Shown here: one piece after another, positions 1-11,300 of the stretch
Position numbering within the stretch: the stretch's first letter is position 1
How the letters are laid out: every line of letters starts with the position of its first letter
DNA from: Metallyticus violacea
Lineage: Eukaryota; Arthropoda; Insecta; Mantodea; Metallyticidae
DNA length: 64,000 nt
Reading direction: 5' to 3'
Assembly: GCA_030762175.1 (NCBI GenBank)
Contig: JAUJEO010000019.1
Location: 3,974,001-4,038,000, forward strand
Position numbers and translations under genes: made by a program
The notes under the pieces: generated by a model
Told to the model about the DNA's origin: nothing
Database searches by the model: none
The model's input: the letters and a program-made list of their open reading frames with translations, nothing else

Positions 1-470
1 TTTACTGAGGCTATCAAACTAGTATAATGAAAGAGAACCAGTTATCTCAAATAAGAACGGAAAAAAGTGATTTAAACGACGTATCCAAACTTCGAAAAAT
101 TTTTTTTTCTTTTCGAGATTCTTTGCGCATAATATGCTTTACTTAGGCTATCAAACTAGTACAATGAAAGAGAACCAGTTATCTCAAATAAGAACGGAAA
201 AAAGTGATTCTAACGAAGTTTCCAAACTTGGAAAACATTTTTTTTCTTTTCGAGATTCTTTGCGCATAATATGCTTTTCTGAGGCTATCACTCTACTATA
301 ATGAAAGAGAACCAGTTATCTCAAGTAAGAACGGAAAAAAAGTGATACAAACGAAGTTTCCAAACTTATAAAAAATTTTTCTTTATTTTCGAGATTCTTT
401 GCGCATAATATGCTTTTCTGAGGCTATATAATTAGTATAATGAAAGAGAACCAGTTATCTCAAATAAGAA
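1..470 (+). repeat. Block matching 4,566-5,020 (33 monomers apart)
   Basis: The order of subtypes matches the later block at an offset of 4,565-4,566. Shared marks are 'acttaggctatcaaactagtac', 'cttggaaaacatttt', the rare 'gctatcactctactataatg' (289 and about 4,855) and 'cttataaaaaatttttc'. The match ends near 470, where this copy has 'cgaagtttccgaacatcg' and the other has 'gatttaaacgaag'. The left side is cut by the window edge. Confidence 0.8.
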
Positions 471-539
471 CGGAAAAAAAGTGATTCTAACGAAGTTTCC
501 GAACATCGAAAAAAAATATTTTTTTTCGAGATTCTTTGC

Positions 540-1260
540 GCATAATATGATTTTCTGAGGCTATCAAACTAGTATAATGAGAGATTACCAGTTATCTCAA
601 ATAAGAATGGAAAAAAAGTGATTCTAATGAAGTTTCCAAACTTCGAAAAAAATTTTTTTTCTTTTCAAGATTCTTTCCGCATAATTTGCTTTTCTGTGGC
701 TATCAAACTAGTATAATGAAAGAGAAGCAGTTATCTCAAATAAGAACGGAAAAAAAGTGATTCTAACGAAGTTTCCAAACTTCGAAAAAAATTTTTTTTC
801 TTTTCGAGATTCTTTGCGCATAATATGCTTTACTGAGGCTATCAAATTAGTATAATGAAAGAGAACCAGTTATCTCAAATAAGAACGGAAATAAATTGAT
901 TCAAATGAAGTTTCCAAACTTCGAAAAAAAATTTTTTTCTTTTCGAGATTCTTTGCGCATAATATGCTTTTCAAGGCTATCAAACTAGTATAATGAAAGA
1001 GAACCAGTTATCTCAAATAAGAAAGGAAAAAAAGTGATTCTAACGAAGTTTCCAAACTTCGAAATAAATTTTTTTTCCTTTCGAGATTGTTTGCGCATAA
1101 TATGCTTTACTGAGGCTATCAAACTAGTATAATGAAAGAGAACCAGTTATCTCAAATAAGAACGGAAAAAAAGTGATACAAACGAAGTTTCCAAACTTAA
1201 AATAAAAATTTTTTTCGTTTCGAGATTCTTTGCGCATAATATGCTTTTCTGGGGCTATCA
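540..1260 (+). repeat. Multi-monomer module ('gagattaccag' to 'ggggctatcata')
   Basis: An ordered run of subtypes: 'atgagagattaccag' (about 577), 'ttttcaagattc', 'tctgtggctatc' with 'gagaagcag', 'aaataaattgattcaaa', 'cttttcaaggctatc' (971), 'aagaaagg', 'cgaaataaatt', and 'ctggggctatcatacttg'. The same order recurs with 'tcaaggc' at about 10,238, 13,971, 23,358, 30,538, 35,507, 39,088, 39,503 (partial repeat), 48,061, 54,137 and 60,617. A further copy starting near 33,726 is cut off at about 34,057. This is the most widely distributed module and a good anchor for aligning blocks. Confidence 0.85.
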
Positions 1261-1559
1261 TACTTGTATAATGAAAGAGAACCAGTTATCTCAAATAAGA
1301 ACGGAAAAAAAGTGATTCTAACGAAGTTTCCAAACTTCGAAAAAAATTTTTTTTCTTTTCGAGATTCTTTGCGCATAATATGCTTCTCTCAGGCTATCAA
1401 ACTAGTATAATGAAAGAGAACCAGTTATCTCAAATAAGAATGGAAAAAAAGTGATTCTAAGGAAGTTTCCAAACTTCGAAAAAAATTTTTTTTCATTTCG
1501 AGATTCCTTGCGCATAATATGCTTTTCTGAGGCTATCAAACTACTATAATGAAAGAGAA

Positions 1560-2400
1560 CCAGTTATCTCAAATAAGAACGGAAAAAAGTGATTCAAACG
1601 ACGTTTCCGAACATCGAAAAAAAAATTTTTTTTTCGAGATTCTTTGCGCATAATATGATTTTCTGAGGTTATCAAACTAGTATGATGATAGATTACGAGT
1701 TATCTCAAATAAGAATGGAAAAAAAGTGATTCTAACGAAATTTCCAAACTTCGAAAAAAATTTTTTTTCCTTTCGAGATACTTTGCGCATAATATGCTTT
1801 ACTGAGGCTATCAAACTAGTATAATGAAAGAGAACCAGTTATCTCAAATAAGAACGGAAAAAAGTGATTTAAACGACGTTTCCAAACTTCGAAAAAAATT
1901 TTTTTTCTTTTCGAGATTCTTTGCGCATAATATGCTTTACTGAGGCTATCAAACTAGTATAATGAAAGAGAACCAGTTATCTCAAATAAGAACGGAAAAA
2001 AGTGATTCAAACGACGTTTCCAAACTTCGAAAAAAATTTTTTTTCTTTTCGAGATTCTTTGCGCATAATATGCTTTACTGAGGCTATCAAACTAATATAA
2101 TGAAAGAGAACCAGTTATCTCAAATAAGAACGGAAAAAAGTGATTCAAACGACGTTTCCAAACTTCGAAAAAAATTTTTTTCTTTTCGAGATTCTTTGCG
2201 CATAATATGCTTTACTGAGGCTAACAAACTAGTATAATGAAAGAGAACCAGTTATCTCAAATAAGAACGGAAAAAAGTGATTGAAACGACGTTTCCAAAC
2301 TTCGAAAAAAATTTTTTTTCTTTTCGAGATTCTTTGCGCATAATATGCTTTACTGAGGCTATCAAACTAGTATAATGAAAGAGAACCAGTTATCTCAAAT
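1560..2400 (+). repeat. Run of adjacent 'cgacg / ctttactgagg' monomers
   Basis: Neighbouring monomers from about 1,810 to 2,350 share 'gatt(t/c/g)aaacgacg', six A before 'gtgat', and 'gctttactgaggc'. The run includes the rare 'gaggctaacaaac' at 2,222. Similar runs with 'taacaaac' occur at 6,371 and 7,756. Adjacent similar monomers suggest single-monomer expansion, in contrast to the long-range modules that dominate elsewhere. Confidence 0.7.
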
Positions 2401-3245
2401 AAGGACGGAAAAAAAGTGATTCTAACGAAGTTTCCAAACTTCGAAAAAAATTTTTTTTCTTTTCGAGATTCTTTGGGCATAATATGCTTTTCTGAGGCTA
2501 TCAAAGTAGTATAATGAAAGACAACCAGTTAGCTCAAATAAGAACGGAAAAAAAGTGATTCTAACGAAGTTTCCAAACTTCGAAATACATTTTTTTTCTT
2601 TTCGAGATTCTTTGCCCATAATATGCTTTTCTGAGGCTATCAAACTAGTATAATGAAAGAGAACCAGTTATCTCAAATAAGAAAGGAAAAAAAGTGATTC
2701 TAACGAAGTTTCCAAACTTCGAAAAATTTTTTTTTCTTTTCGAGATTCTTTGCGCATAATATGCTTTTCTGAGGCTATCAAACTAGTATAATGAAAGAGA
2801 ACCAGTTATCTCAAATAAGAATGGAAAAAAAGTGATTCTAAGGAAGTTTCTAAGCTTCGAAAAAATTTTTTTTTCATTTCGAGATTCTTTGCGCATAATA
2901 TGCTTTTCTGAGGCTATCAAACTACTATAATGAAAGAGAACCAGTTATCTCAAATAAGAACAGAAAAAAGTGATTCAAACGACGTTTCCAAACTTCAAAA
3001 AAATATTTTTTTCTTTTCGAGATTCTTTGCGCATAATATGCTTTACTGAGGATATCAAACTAGTATAATGAAAGAGAACCAGTTATCTCAAATAAGAACG
3101 GAAAAACAGTGATTCTAAAGAAGTTTCCAAACTTGGAAAAAAATTTTTTTTCTTTTCGAGATTCTTTGCGCATAATGTGCTTCTCTCAGGCTATCAAACT
3201 AGTATAATGAAAGAGAACCAGTTATCTCAAATAAGAACGGAAAAA

Positions 3246-3262
3246 AAGTGATTCTAACGAAG
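3246..3262 (-). other. Degenerate CENP-B-box-like 17-mer (example)
   Basis: Read on the minus strand this is CTTCGTTAGAATCACTT. Against the mammalian CENP-B box YTTCGTTGGAARCGGGA it matches 11 of 17 positions, and 6 of the 9 core positions (TTCG, the central A, and the first C of CGGG). The GGG part is missing. It appears in the 'cgaag' monomers and is lost in the 'cgacg' monomers. The match was found by scanning by eye and could be chance; CENP-B-like proteins are not universal in eukaryotes. Confidence 0.3.
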
Positions 3263-3275
3263 TTTCCAAACTTCG
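3258..3275. other. 18 bp dyad inside the monomer (example)
   Basis: CGAAGTTT and AAACTTCG are exact reverse complements separated by CC. The perfect form recurs in a large share of monomers. Variants include a 'cgacg' left arm, a right arm ending 'cttca' or 'cttaa', and a 'ccgaacatcg' form. It could extrude as a small hairpin or bind a dimeric protein. That is inference; the symmetry itself is direct. Confidence 0.85.
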
Positions 3276-3290
3276 AAAAAAATTTTTTTT
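3276..3290. other. A7T8 tract next to the dyad (example)
   Basis: Nearly every monomer carries an A run directly followed by a T run after the dyad. The split varies (A4T10, A5T10, A6T9, A7T8, A8T7) while the total stays mostly 14-15. AnTn tracts are known to curve DNA and affect nucleosome placement, so recurrence about every 138 bp would give phased bends. Homopolymer lengths are also the commonest assembly error, so single-base differences here deserve little weight. Confidence 0.8.
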
Positions 3291-3308
3291 CTTTTCGAGA
3301 TTCTTTGC

Positions 3309-3319
3309 GCATAATATGC
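3309..3319. other. 11 bp palindrome GCATAATATGC (example)
   Basis: GCATA and TATGC are reverse complements around a single A. The element sits in the highly conserved 'tttgcgcataatatgc' block of almost every monomer. Subtypes break it: 'gcataatatgatt' (for example 9,811-9,823), 'gcataatttgc' (around 9,950) and 'cgcataataatc' (around 10,640). Confidence 0.75.
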
Positions 3320-4565
3320 TTTTCTCAGGCTATCAAACTGTATAATGAAAGAGAACTAGTTATCTCAAATAAGAACGGAAAAAAGTGATTCTAACGACGT
3401 TTCCAAACTTCGAAAAATTTTTTTTTCTTTTCGAGATTCTTTGCGCATAATATGCTTTTCTGAGGCTATCAAACTAGTATAATGAAAGAGTACCAGTTAT
3501 CTCAAATAAGAATGGAAAAAAAGTGATTCTAAGGAAGTTTCTAAGCTTCGAAAAAATTTTTTTTTCATTTCGAGATTCTTTGCGCATAATATGCTTTTCT
3601 GAGGCTATCAAACTACTATAATGAAAGAGAACCAGTTATCTCAAATAAGAACAGAAAAAAGTAATTCAAACGACGTTTCCAAACTTCAAAAAAATATTTT
3701 TTTCTTTTCGAGATTCTTTGCGCATAATATGCTTTACTGAGGATATCAAACTAGTATAATGAAAGAGAACCAGTTATCTCAAATAAGAACGGAAAAACAG
3801 TGATTCTAAAGAAGTTTCCAAACTTGGAAAAAAATTTTTTTTCTTTTCGAGATTCTTTGCGCATAATATGCTTCTCTCAGGCTATCAAACTAGTATAATG
3901 AAAGAGAACCAGTTATCTCAAATAAGAACGGAAAAAAAGTGATTCTAACGAAGTTTCCAAACTTCGAAAAAAATTTTTCTTCTTTTCGAGATTCTTTGCG
4001 CATAATATGCTTCTCTGAGGCTATCAAACCAGTATAATGAAAGAGAACAAATTATCTCAAACATGAACGGAAAAAAAGTGATTCTAACGAAGTTTCCAAA
4101 CTTGGAAAAAAATTTTTTTTCTTTTCGAGATTCTTTGCGCATAATATGCTTTTCTGAGGCTATCAAACTGTATAATGAAAGAGAACCAGTTATCTCAAAT
4201 AAGAACGGAAAAAAGTGATTGAAACGACGTTTCCAAACTTCGAAAAAAATTTTTTTTCTTTTCGAGATTCTTTGCGCATAATATGCTTTACTGAGGCTAT
4301 CAAACTAGTATAATGAAAGAGAACCAGTTATCTCAAATAAGAACGGAAAAAAAGTGATTCTAACGAAGTATCCAAACTTCGAAAAAATTTTTTTTTCTTT
4401 TCGAGATTCTTTGCGCATAATATGCTTTTCTGAGGCTATCAAACTAGTATAATGAAAGAGAACCAGTTATCTCAAATAAGAACGGAAAAAAAAGTGATAC
4501 AAACGAAGTTTCCAAACTTCGAAAAAAAATTTTTTTCCTTTCGAGATTCTTTGCGCATAATATGC

Positions 4566-5020
4566 TTTTCTGAGGCTATCAAACTACTATAATGAAAGAG
4601 AAACAGTTATCTCAAATAAGAACGGAAAAAAGTGATTCAAACGACGTTTCCAAACTTCGAAAAAATTTTTTTTTCTTTTCGAGATTCTTTGCGCATAATA
4701 TGCTTTACTTAGGCTATCAAACTAGTACAATAAAAGAGAACCAGTTATCTCAAATAAGAACGGAAAAAAGTGATTCTAACGAAGTTTCCAAACTTGGAAA
4801 ACATTTTTTTTCTTTTCGAGATTCTTTGCGCATAATATGCTTTTCTGAGGCTATCACTCTACTATAATGAAAGAGAACCAGTTATCTCAAATAAGAACGG
4901 AAAAAAAGTGATACAAACGAAGTTTCCAAACTTATAAAAAATTTTTCTTTATTTTCGAGATTCTTTGGGCATAATATGCTTTTCTGAGGCTATATAATTA
5001 GTATAATGAAAGAGAACCAG
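4566..5020 (+). repeat. Second copy of the block at 1-470
   Basis: Contains the same ordered subtypes, including 'gctatcactctactataatg' near 4,855. The short open frame at 4,592-4,867 is two adjacent 138 bp monomers read through in the same frame and is not a gene. Confidence 0.8.
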
Positions 5021-7510
5021 TTATCTCAAACAAGAACGGAAAAAAAGTGATTTAAACGAAGTTTCCAAACTTCGAAAAAAATTTTTCTTCTTTTCGAGAT
5101 TCTTTGCGCATAATATGCTTTTCTGAGTCTATCAAACTAGTATAATGAAAGAGAACCAGTTATCTCAAATAAGAACGGAAAAAAAGTGATTCTAACGAAG
5201 TTTCCAAACTTCGAAAAAAATTTTTCTTCTATTCGAGATTCTTTGCGCATAATATGCTTCTCTGAGGGTATCAAACTAGTATAATGAAAGAGAACAAGTT
5301 ATCTCAAACAAGAAAGGAAAAAAAGTGATTCTAACGAAGTTTCCAAACTTCGAAAAAAATTTTTCTTCTTTTCGAGATTCTTTGCGCATAATATGGTTCT
5401 CTGAGGCTATCAAACTAGTATAATGAAACAGAACAAGTTAACTCAAACAAGAACGGAAAAAAAGTGATTCTAACGAAGTTTCCAAACTTCGAAAAAAATT
5501 TTTTTTCTTTTCGAGATTCTTTGCGCATAATATGCTTTTCTGAGGCTATCAAACTGTATAATGAAAGAGAACTAGTTATCTCAAATAAGAACAGAAAAAA
5601 GTGATTCTAACGACGTTTCCAAACTTCGAAAAAAAATTTTTTTCTTTTCGAGATTCTTTGCGCATAATATGCCTTTCTGAGGCTATCAAACTATTATAAT
5701 GAAAGAGAACCAGTTTTCTCAAATAAGAACGGAAAAAAGTGATTTAAACGACGTTTCCAAACTTCGAAAAAATTTTTTTTCTTTTCGAGATTCTTTGCGC
5801 ATAATATGCTTTACTGAGGCTATCAAACTAGTATAATGAAAGAGAACCAGTTATCTCAAATAAGAACGGAAAAAAGTGATTCAAACGACGTTTCCAAACT
5901 TCGAAAAAAAATTTTTTTCTTTTCGAGATTCTTTGCGCATAATATGGTTTACTGAGGCTATCAAACTAGTATAATGAAAGAGAACCAGTTATCTCAAATA
6001 AGAACGGAAAAAAGTGATTTAAACGACGTTTCCAAACTTCGAAAAAAATTTTTTTTCTTTTCGAGATTCTTTGCGCATAATATGCTTTACTGAGGCTATC
6101 AAACTAGTATAATGAAAGAGAACCAGTTATCTCAAATAAGAACGGAAAAAAGTGATTCAAACGACGTTTCCAAACTTCGAAAAAAATTTTTTTTCTCTTC
6201 GAGATTCTGTGCGCATAATATGCTTTACTGAGGCTATCAAACTAATATAATGAAAGAGAACCAGTTATCTCAAATAAGAACGGAAAAAAGTGATTCAAAC
6301 GACGTTTCCAAACTTCGAAAAAATTTTTTTCTTTTCGAGATTCTTTGCGCATAATATGCTTTACTGAGGCTAACAAACTAGTATAATGGAAGAGAACCAG
6401 TTATCTCAAATAAGAACGGAAGAAAGTGATTGAAACGACGTTGCCAAACTTCGAAAAAAATTTTTTTTTTTTCGAGATTCTTTGCGCATAATATGCTTTA
6501 CTGAGGCTATCAAACTAGTATAATGAAAGAGAACCAGTTATCTCAAATAAGAACGGAAAAAAAGTGATTCTAACGAAGTTTCCAAACTTCGAAAAATTTT
6601 TTTTTTCTTTTCGAGATTCTTTGCGCATAATATGCTTTTCTGAGGCTATCAAACTAGTATAATGAAAGAGAACCAGTTATCTCAAATAAGAACGGAAAAA
6701 AAGTGATACAAACGAAGTTTCCAAACTTAAAAAAAAAATTTTTTTCGTTTCGAGATTCTTTGCGCATAATATGCTTTTCTGGGGCTATCATACTTGTATA
6801 ATGAAAGAGAACCAGTTATCTCAAATAAGAACGGAAAAAAAGTGATTCTAACGAAGTTTCCAAACTTCGAAAAATTTTTTTTTCTTTTCGAGATTCTTTA
6901 CGCATAATAATCTTTTCTGAGGCTATCAAAGTAGTATAATGAAAGAGAACCAGTTATCTCAAATAAGAATGGAAAAAAAGTGATACAAACGAAGTTTCCA
7001 AACTTCAAAAAAAAAATATTTTTTCGTTTCGAGATTCTTTGCGCATAATATGCTTTTCTGAGGCTATCAAACTAGTATAATGAAAGAGAACCAGTTTTCT
7101 CAAACAAGAACGGGAAAAAAGTGATTCTAACGAAGTTTCCAAACTTCGAAAAAAATTTTTCTTCTTTTCGAGATTCTTTGCGCATAATATGCTTTTCTGA
7201 GGCTATCAAAGTAGTATAATGAAAGAGAACCAGTTATCTCAAATAAGAACGGAAAAAAAGTGATTCAAACGAAGTTTCCAAACTTCGAAAAAAAATTTTT
7301 TCTTTTCGAGATTCTTTGCGCATAATATGCTTTTCTGAGGCTATCAAACTAGTATAATGAAAGAGAACCAGTTATCTCAAATAAGAATGGAAAAAAAGTG
7401 ATTCTAAGGAAGTTTCCAAACATCGAAAAAATTTTTTTTTCATTTCGAGATTCCTTGCGCATAATATGCTTTTCTGAGGCTATCAAACTACTATAATGAA
7501 AGAGAACCAG
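5020..7510 (+). repeat. Mixed monomers: 'cttcttttcg' run, then 'cgacg' run
   Basis: Three consecutive monomers (about 5,080-5,400) share 'atttttcttct(t/a)ttcgag', and some share the rare 'gaacaagtta(t/a)ctcaaacaag'. From about 5,690 to 6,540 there is a run of 'cgacg / ctttactgagg' monomers like 1,810-2,350, with 'taacaaac' at 6,371. From 6,690 to 7,480 come 'ctggggctatcata', 'ttacgcataataatc' and 'ctcaaacaagaacggg' monomers that match 10.5-10.9 and 14.2-14.9 kb. Nothing other than satellite is visible. Confidence 0.75.
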
Positions 7511-8309
7511 TTATCTCAAATAAGAACGGAAAAAAGTGATTCAAACGACGTTTCCAAACTTCGAAAAAAATTTTTTTTCTCTTCGAGATTCTTTGCGCAT
7601 AATATGCTTTACTGAGGCTATCAAACTAATATAATGAAAGAGAACCAGTTATCTCAAATAAGAACGGAAAAAAGTGATTCAAACGACGTTTCCAAACTTC
7701 GAAAAAAATTTTTTTCTTTTCGAGATTCTTTGCGCATAATATGCTTTACTGAGGCTAACAAACTAGTATAATGAAAGAGAACCAGTTATCTCAAATAAGA
7801 ACGGAAGAAAGTGATTGAAACGACGTTTCCAAACTTCGAAAAAAATTTTTTTTCTTTTCGAGATTCTTTGCGCATAATATGCTTTACTGAGGCTATCAAA
7901 CTAGTATAATGAAAGAGAACCAGTTATCTCAAATAAGAACGGAAAAAAAGTGATTAACGAAGTTTCCAAACTTCGAAAAAATTTTTTTTTTCTTTTCGAG
8001 ATTCTTTGCGCATAATATGCTTTTCTGAGGCTATCAAAGTAGTATAATGAAAGACAACCAGTTAGCTCAAATAAGAACGCAAAAAAAGTGATTCTAACGA
8101 AGTTTCCAAACTTCGAAATACATTTTTTTTCTTTACGAGATTCTTTGCGCATAATATGCTTTTCTGAGACTATCAAACTAGTATAATGAAAGAGAACCAG
8201 TTATCTCAAATAAGAAAGGAAAAAAAGTGATTCTAACGAAGTTTCCAAACTTCGAAAATTTTTTTTTTCTTTTCGAGATTCTTTGCGCATAATATGCTTT
8301 TCTGAGGCT

Positions 8310-11300
8310 ATCAAACTAGTATAATGAAAGAGAACCAGTTATCTCAAATAAGAATGGAAAAAAAGTGATTCTAAGGAAGTTTCTAAGCTTCGAAAAAATT
8401 TTTTTTTCATTTCGAGATTCTTTGCGCATAATATTATTTTCTGAGGCTATCAAACTACTATAATGAAAGAGAACCAGTTATCTCAAATAAGAACAGAAAA
8501 AAGTGATTCAAACGACGTTTCCAAACTTCAAAAAATTTTTTTTTTCTTTTCGAGATTCTTTGCGCATAATATGCTTTACTGAGGATATCAAACTAGTATA
8601 ATGAAAGAGAACCAGTTATCTCAAATAAGAACGGAAAAACAGTGATTCTAAAGAAGTTTCCAAACTTCGAAAAAAAATTTTTTTCTTTTCGAGATTCTTT
8701 GCGCATAATATGCTTCTCTCAGGCTATCAAACTAGTATAATGAAAGAGAACCAGTTATCTCAAATAAGAACGGAAAAAAAGTGATTCTAACGAAGTTTCC
8801 AAACTTCGAAAAAAATTTTTCTTCTTTTCGAGATTCTTTGCGCATAATATGCTTCTCTGAGGCTATCAAACTAGTATAATGAAAGAGAACAAGTTATCTC
8901 AAACATGAACGGAAAAAAAGTGATTCTAACGAAGTTTCCAAACTTCGAAAAAAATTTTTTTTCTTTTCGAGATTCTTTGCGCATAATATGCTTTTCTGAG
9001 GCTATCAAATTGTATAATGAAAGAGAACTAGTTATCTCAAATAAGAACGGAAAAAAGTGATTCTAACGACGTTTCCAAACTTCGAAAAAAAATTTTTTTC
9101 TTTTCGAGATTCTTTGCGCATAATATGCTTTTCTGAGGCTATCAAACTACTATAATGAAAGAGAACCAGTTATCTCAAATAAGAACGGAAAAAAGTGATT
9201 CAAACGACGTTTCCAAACTTCGAAAAAAATTTGTTTTCTTTTCGAGATTCTTTGCGCATAATAGGCTTTACTGAGGCTATCAAACTGGTATAATGAAAGA
9301 GAACCAGTTATCTCAAATAAGAACGGAAAAAAGTGATTCAAACGACGTTTCCAAACTTCGAAAAAAATTTTTTTTCTTTTCGAGATTCTTTGCGCATAAT
9401 ATGCTTTACTGAGGCTATCAAACTAGTATAATGAAAGAGAACCAGTTATCTCAAATAAGAACGGAAAAAAGTGATTGAAACGAGGTTTCCAAACTTCGAA
9501 AAAAATTTTTTTTCTTTTCGAGATTCTTTGCGCATAATATGCTTTACTGAGGCTATCAAACTAGTATAATGAAAGAGAACCAGTTATCTCAAATAAGAAC
9601 GGAAAAAAAGTGATTCTAACGAAGTATCCAAACTTCGAAAAAAATTTTTTTTCTTTTCGAGATTCTTTGCGCATAATATGCTTTTCTGAGGCTATCAAAC
9701 TAGTATAATGAAAGAGAACCAGTTATCTCAAATAAGAACGGAAAAAAAGTGATTCTAACGAAGTTTCCGAACATCGAAAAAAAATTTTTTTTTTCGTGAT
9801 TCTTTGCGCATAATATGATTTTCTGAGGCTATCAAACTAGTATAATGAGAGATTACCAGTTATCTCAAATAAGAATGGAAAAAAAGTGATTCTAATGAAG
9901 TTTCCAAACTTCGAAAAAAATTTTTTTCTTTTCAAGATTCTTTGCGCATAATTTGCTTTTCTGTGGCTATCAAACTAGTATAATGAAAGAGAAGCAGTTA
10001 TCTCAAATAAGAACGGAAAAAAAGTGATTCTAACGAAGTTTCCAAACTTCGAAAAAAATTTTTTTTCTTTTCGAGATTCTTTGCGCATAATATGCTTTAC
10101 TGAGGCTATCAAATTAGTATAATGAAAGAGAACATGTTATCTCAAATAAGAACGGAAATAAATTGATTCAAATGAAGTTTCCAAACTTCGAAAAAAATTT
10201 TTTTTCTTTTCGAGATTCTTTGCGCATAATATGCTTTTCAAGGCTATCAAACTAGTATAATGAAAGAGAACCAGTTATCTCAAATAAGAAAGGAAAAAAA
10301 GTGATTCTAACGAAGTTTCCAAACTTCGAAATAAATTTTTTTTCCTTTCGAGATTCTTTGCGCATAATATGCTTTACTGAGGCTATCAAACTAGTATAAT
10401 GAAAGAGAACCAGTTATCTCAAATAAGAACGGAAAAAAAGTGATACAAACGAAGTTTCCAAACTTAAAAAAAAAAATTTTTTTCGTTTCGAGATTCTTTG
10501 CGCATAATATGCTTTTCTGGGGCTATCATACTTGTATAATGAAAGAGAACCAGTTATCTCAAATAAGAACGGAAAAAAAGTGATTCTAACGAAGTTTCCA
10601 AACTTCGAAAAAATTTTTTTTCTTTTCGAGATTCTTTACGCATAATAATCTTTTCTGAGGCTATCAAAGTAGTATAATGAAAGAGAACCAGTTATCTCAA
10701 ATAAGAACGGAAAAAAAGTGATTCAAACGAAGTTTCCAAACTTCGAAAAAAAATTTTTTCTTTTCGAGATTCTTTGCGCATAATATGCTTTTCTGAGGCT
10801 ATCAAACTAGTATAATGAAAGAGAACCAGTTATCTCAAATAAGAATGGAAAAAAAGTGATTCTAAGGAAGTTTCCAAACATCGAAAAAATTTTTTTTTCA
10901 TTTCGAGATTCCTTGCGCATAATATGCTTTTCTGAGGCTATCAAACTACTATAATGAAAGAGAACCAGTTATCTCAAATAAGAACGGAAAAAAGTGATTC
11001 AAACGACGTTTCCGAACATCGAAAAAAAAATTTTTTTTTCGAGATTCTTTGCGCATAATATGATTTTCTGAGGTTATCAAACTAGTATGATGAGAGATTA
11101 CGAGTTATCTCAAATAAGAATGGAAAAAAAGTGATTCTAACGAAATTTCCAAACTTCGAAAAATTTTTTTTTTCCTTTCGAGATTCTTTGCGCATAATAT
11201 GCTTTACTGAGGCTATCAAACTAGTATAATGAAAGAGAACCAGTTATCTCAAATAAGAACGGAAAAAAAGTGATACAAACGAAGTTTCCAAACTTAAAAA

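Larger units (their letters stand above)
3188..3326 (+). repeat. Representative 139 bp monomer
   Basis: Chosen because it is close to the majority base at nearly every position. In order it holds: 'aggctatcaaactag'; the conserved 'tataatgaaagagaacc' block; 'agttatctcaaataag'; 'aacgg' and a run of seven A; 'gtgattctaa'; an 18 bp dyad (3258-3275); A7T8 (3276-3290); 'cttttcgagattctttgcg'; and the palindrome ending at 3319. Across the array the two outer blocks vary least. Most subtype-defining changes lie between the A run and the end of the A/T tract. Uneven conservation of this kind is often seen in satellites bound by sequence-specific proteins, but the sequence does not prove binding. Confidence 0.9.
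2730..3976 (+). repeat. Tandem duplication of 5 monomers (691 bp)
   Basis: 'ctaagcttcg' at 2,850 and 3,541, 'ggaaaaacagtg' near 3,099 and 3,790, and 'gcttctctcaggc' near 3,180 and 3,871 all lie 691 bp apart. The second copy diverges near 3,976, where it has 'tttttcttcttttcg'. Minor differences such as 'gagtaccag' at about 3,489 show the copies are not brand new. Confidence 0.8.
1980..4200 (+). repeat. Block matching 7,510-9,030 (offset ~5,534, then ~4,842)
   Basis: Shared rare marks at an offset of about 5,534 are: 'taacaaac' (2,222 and 7,756), 'gaaagacaaccagttagctc' (about 2,516 and 8,050), 'ttctaagcttcg' (about 2,849 and 8,382) and 'ggaaaaacagtgattctaaag' (about 3,099 and 8,632). After the 5-monomer duplication inside this copy, the match continues with the 'aaacatgaacgg' monomer (about 4,059 and 8,901) at an offset of about 4,842. 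The other copy has only one of the two 5-monomer units. Confidence 0.8.

Noticed and set aside
20..30. 'tataatg' as a promoter -10 element before each ATG
   Set aside because: It is part of the satellite consensus, occurs about 460 times without a downstream gene, and the array organisation is eukaryotic.
4592..4867. Recurrent 91-codon plus-strand open frame (also at 21,450; 28,488; 32,071; 37,039; 46,013; 52,087; 58,570)
   Set aside because: It is two adjacent monomers read through. A 138 bp monomer is 46 codons, so neighbouring 138 bp copies stay in frame and the protein repeats every 46 residues. It ends wherever a 139 bp monomer shifts the frame. There is no gene context, no conserved domain and no codon-biased divergence.
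9150..9341. Minus-strand open frames of 60-91 codons (also near 2,422; 3,945; 7,901; 11,776; 12,883; 24,345; 26,412; 55,122; 61,632)
   Set aside because: These are the reverse translation of the same satellite. Hydrophobic stretches come from the A/T tract. They appear and vanish with single-base length changes in homopolymers.
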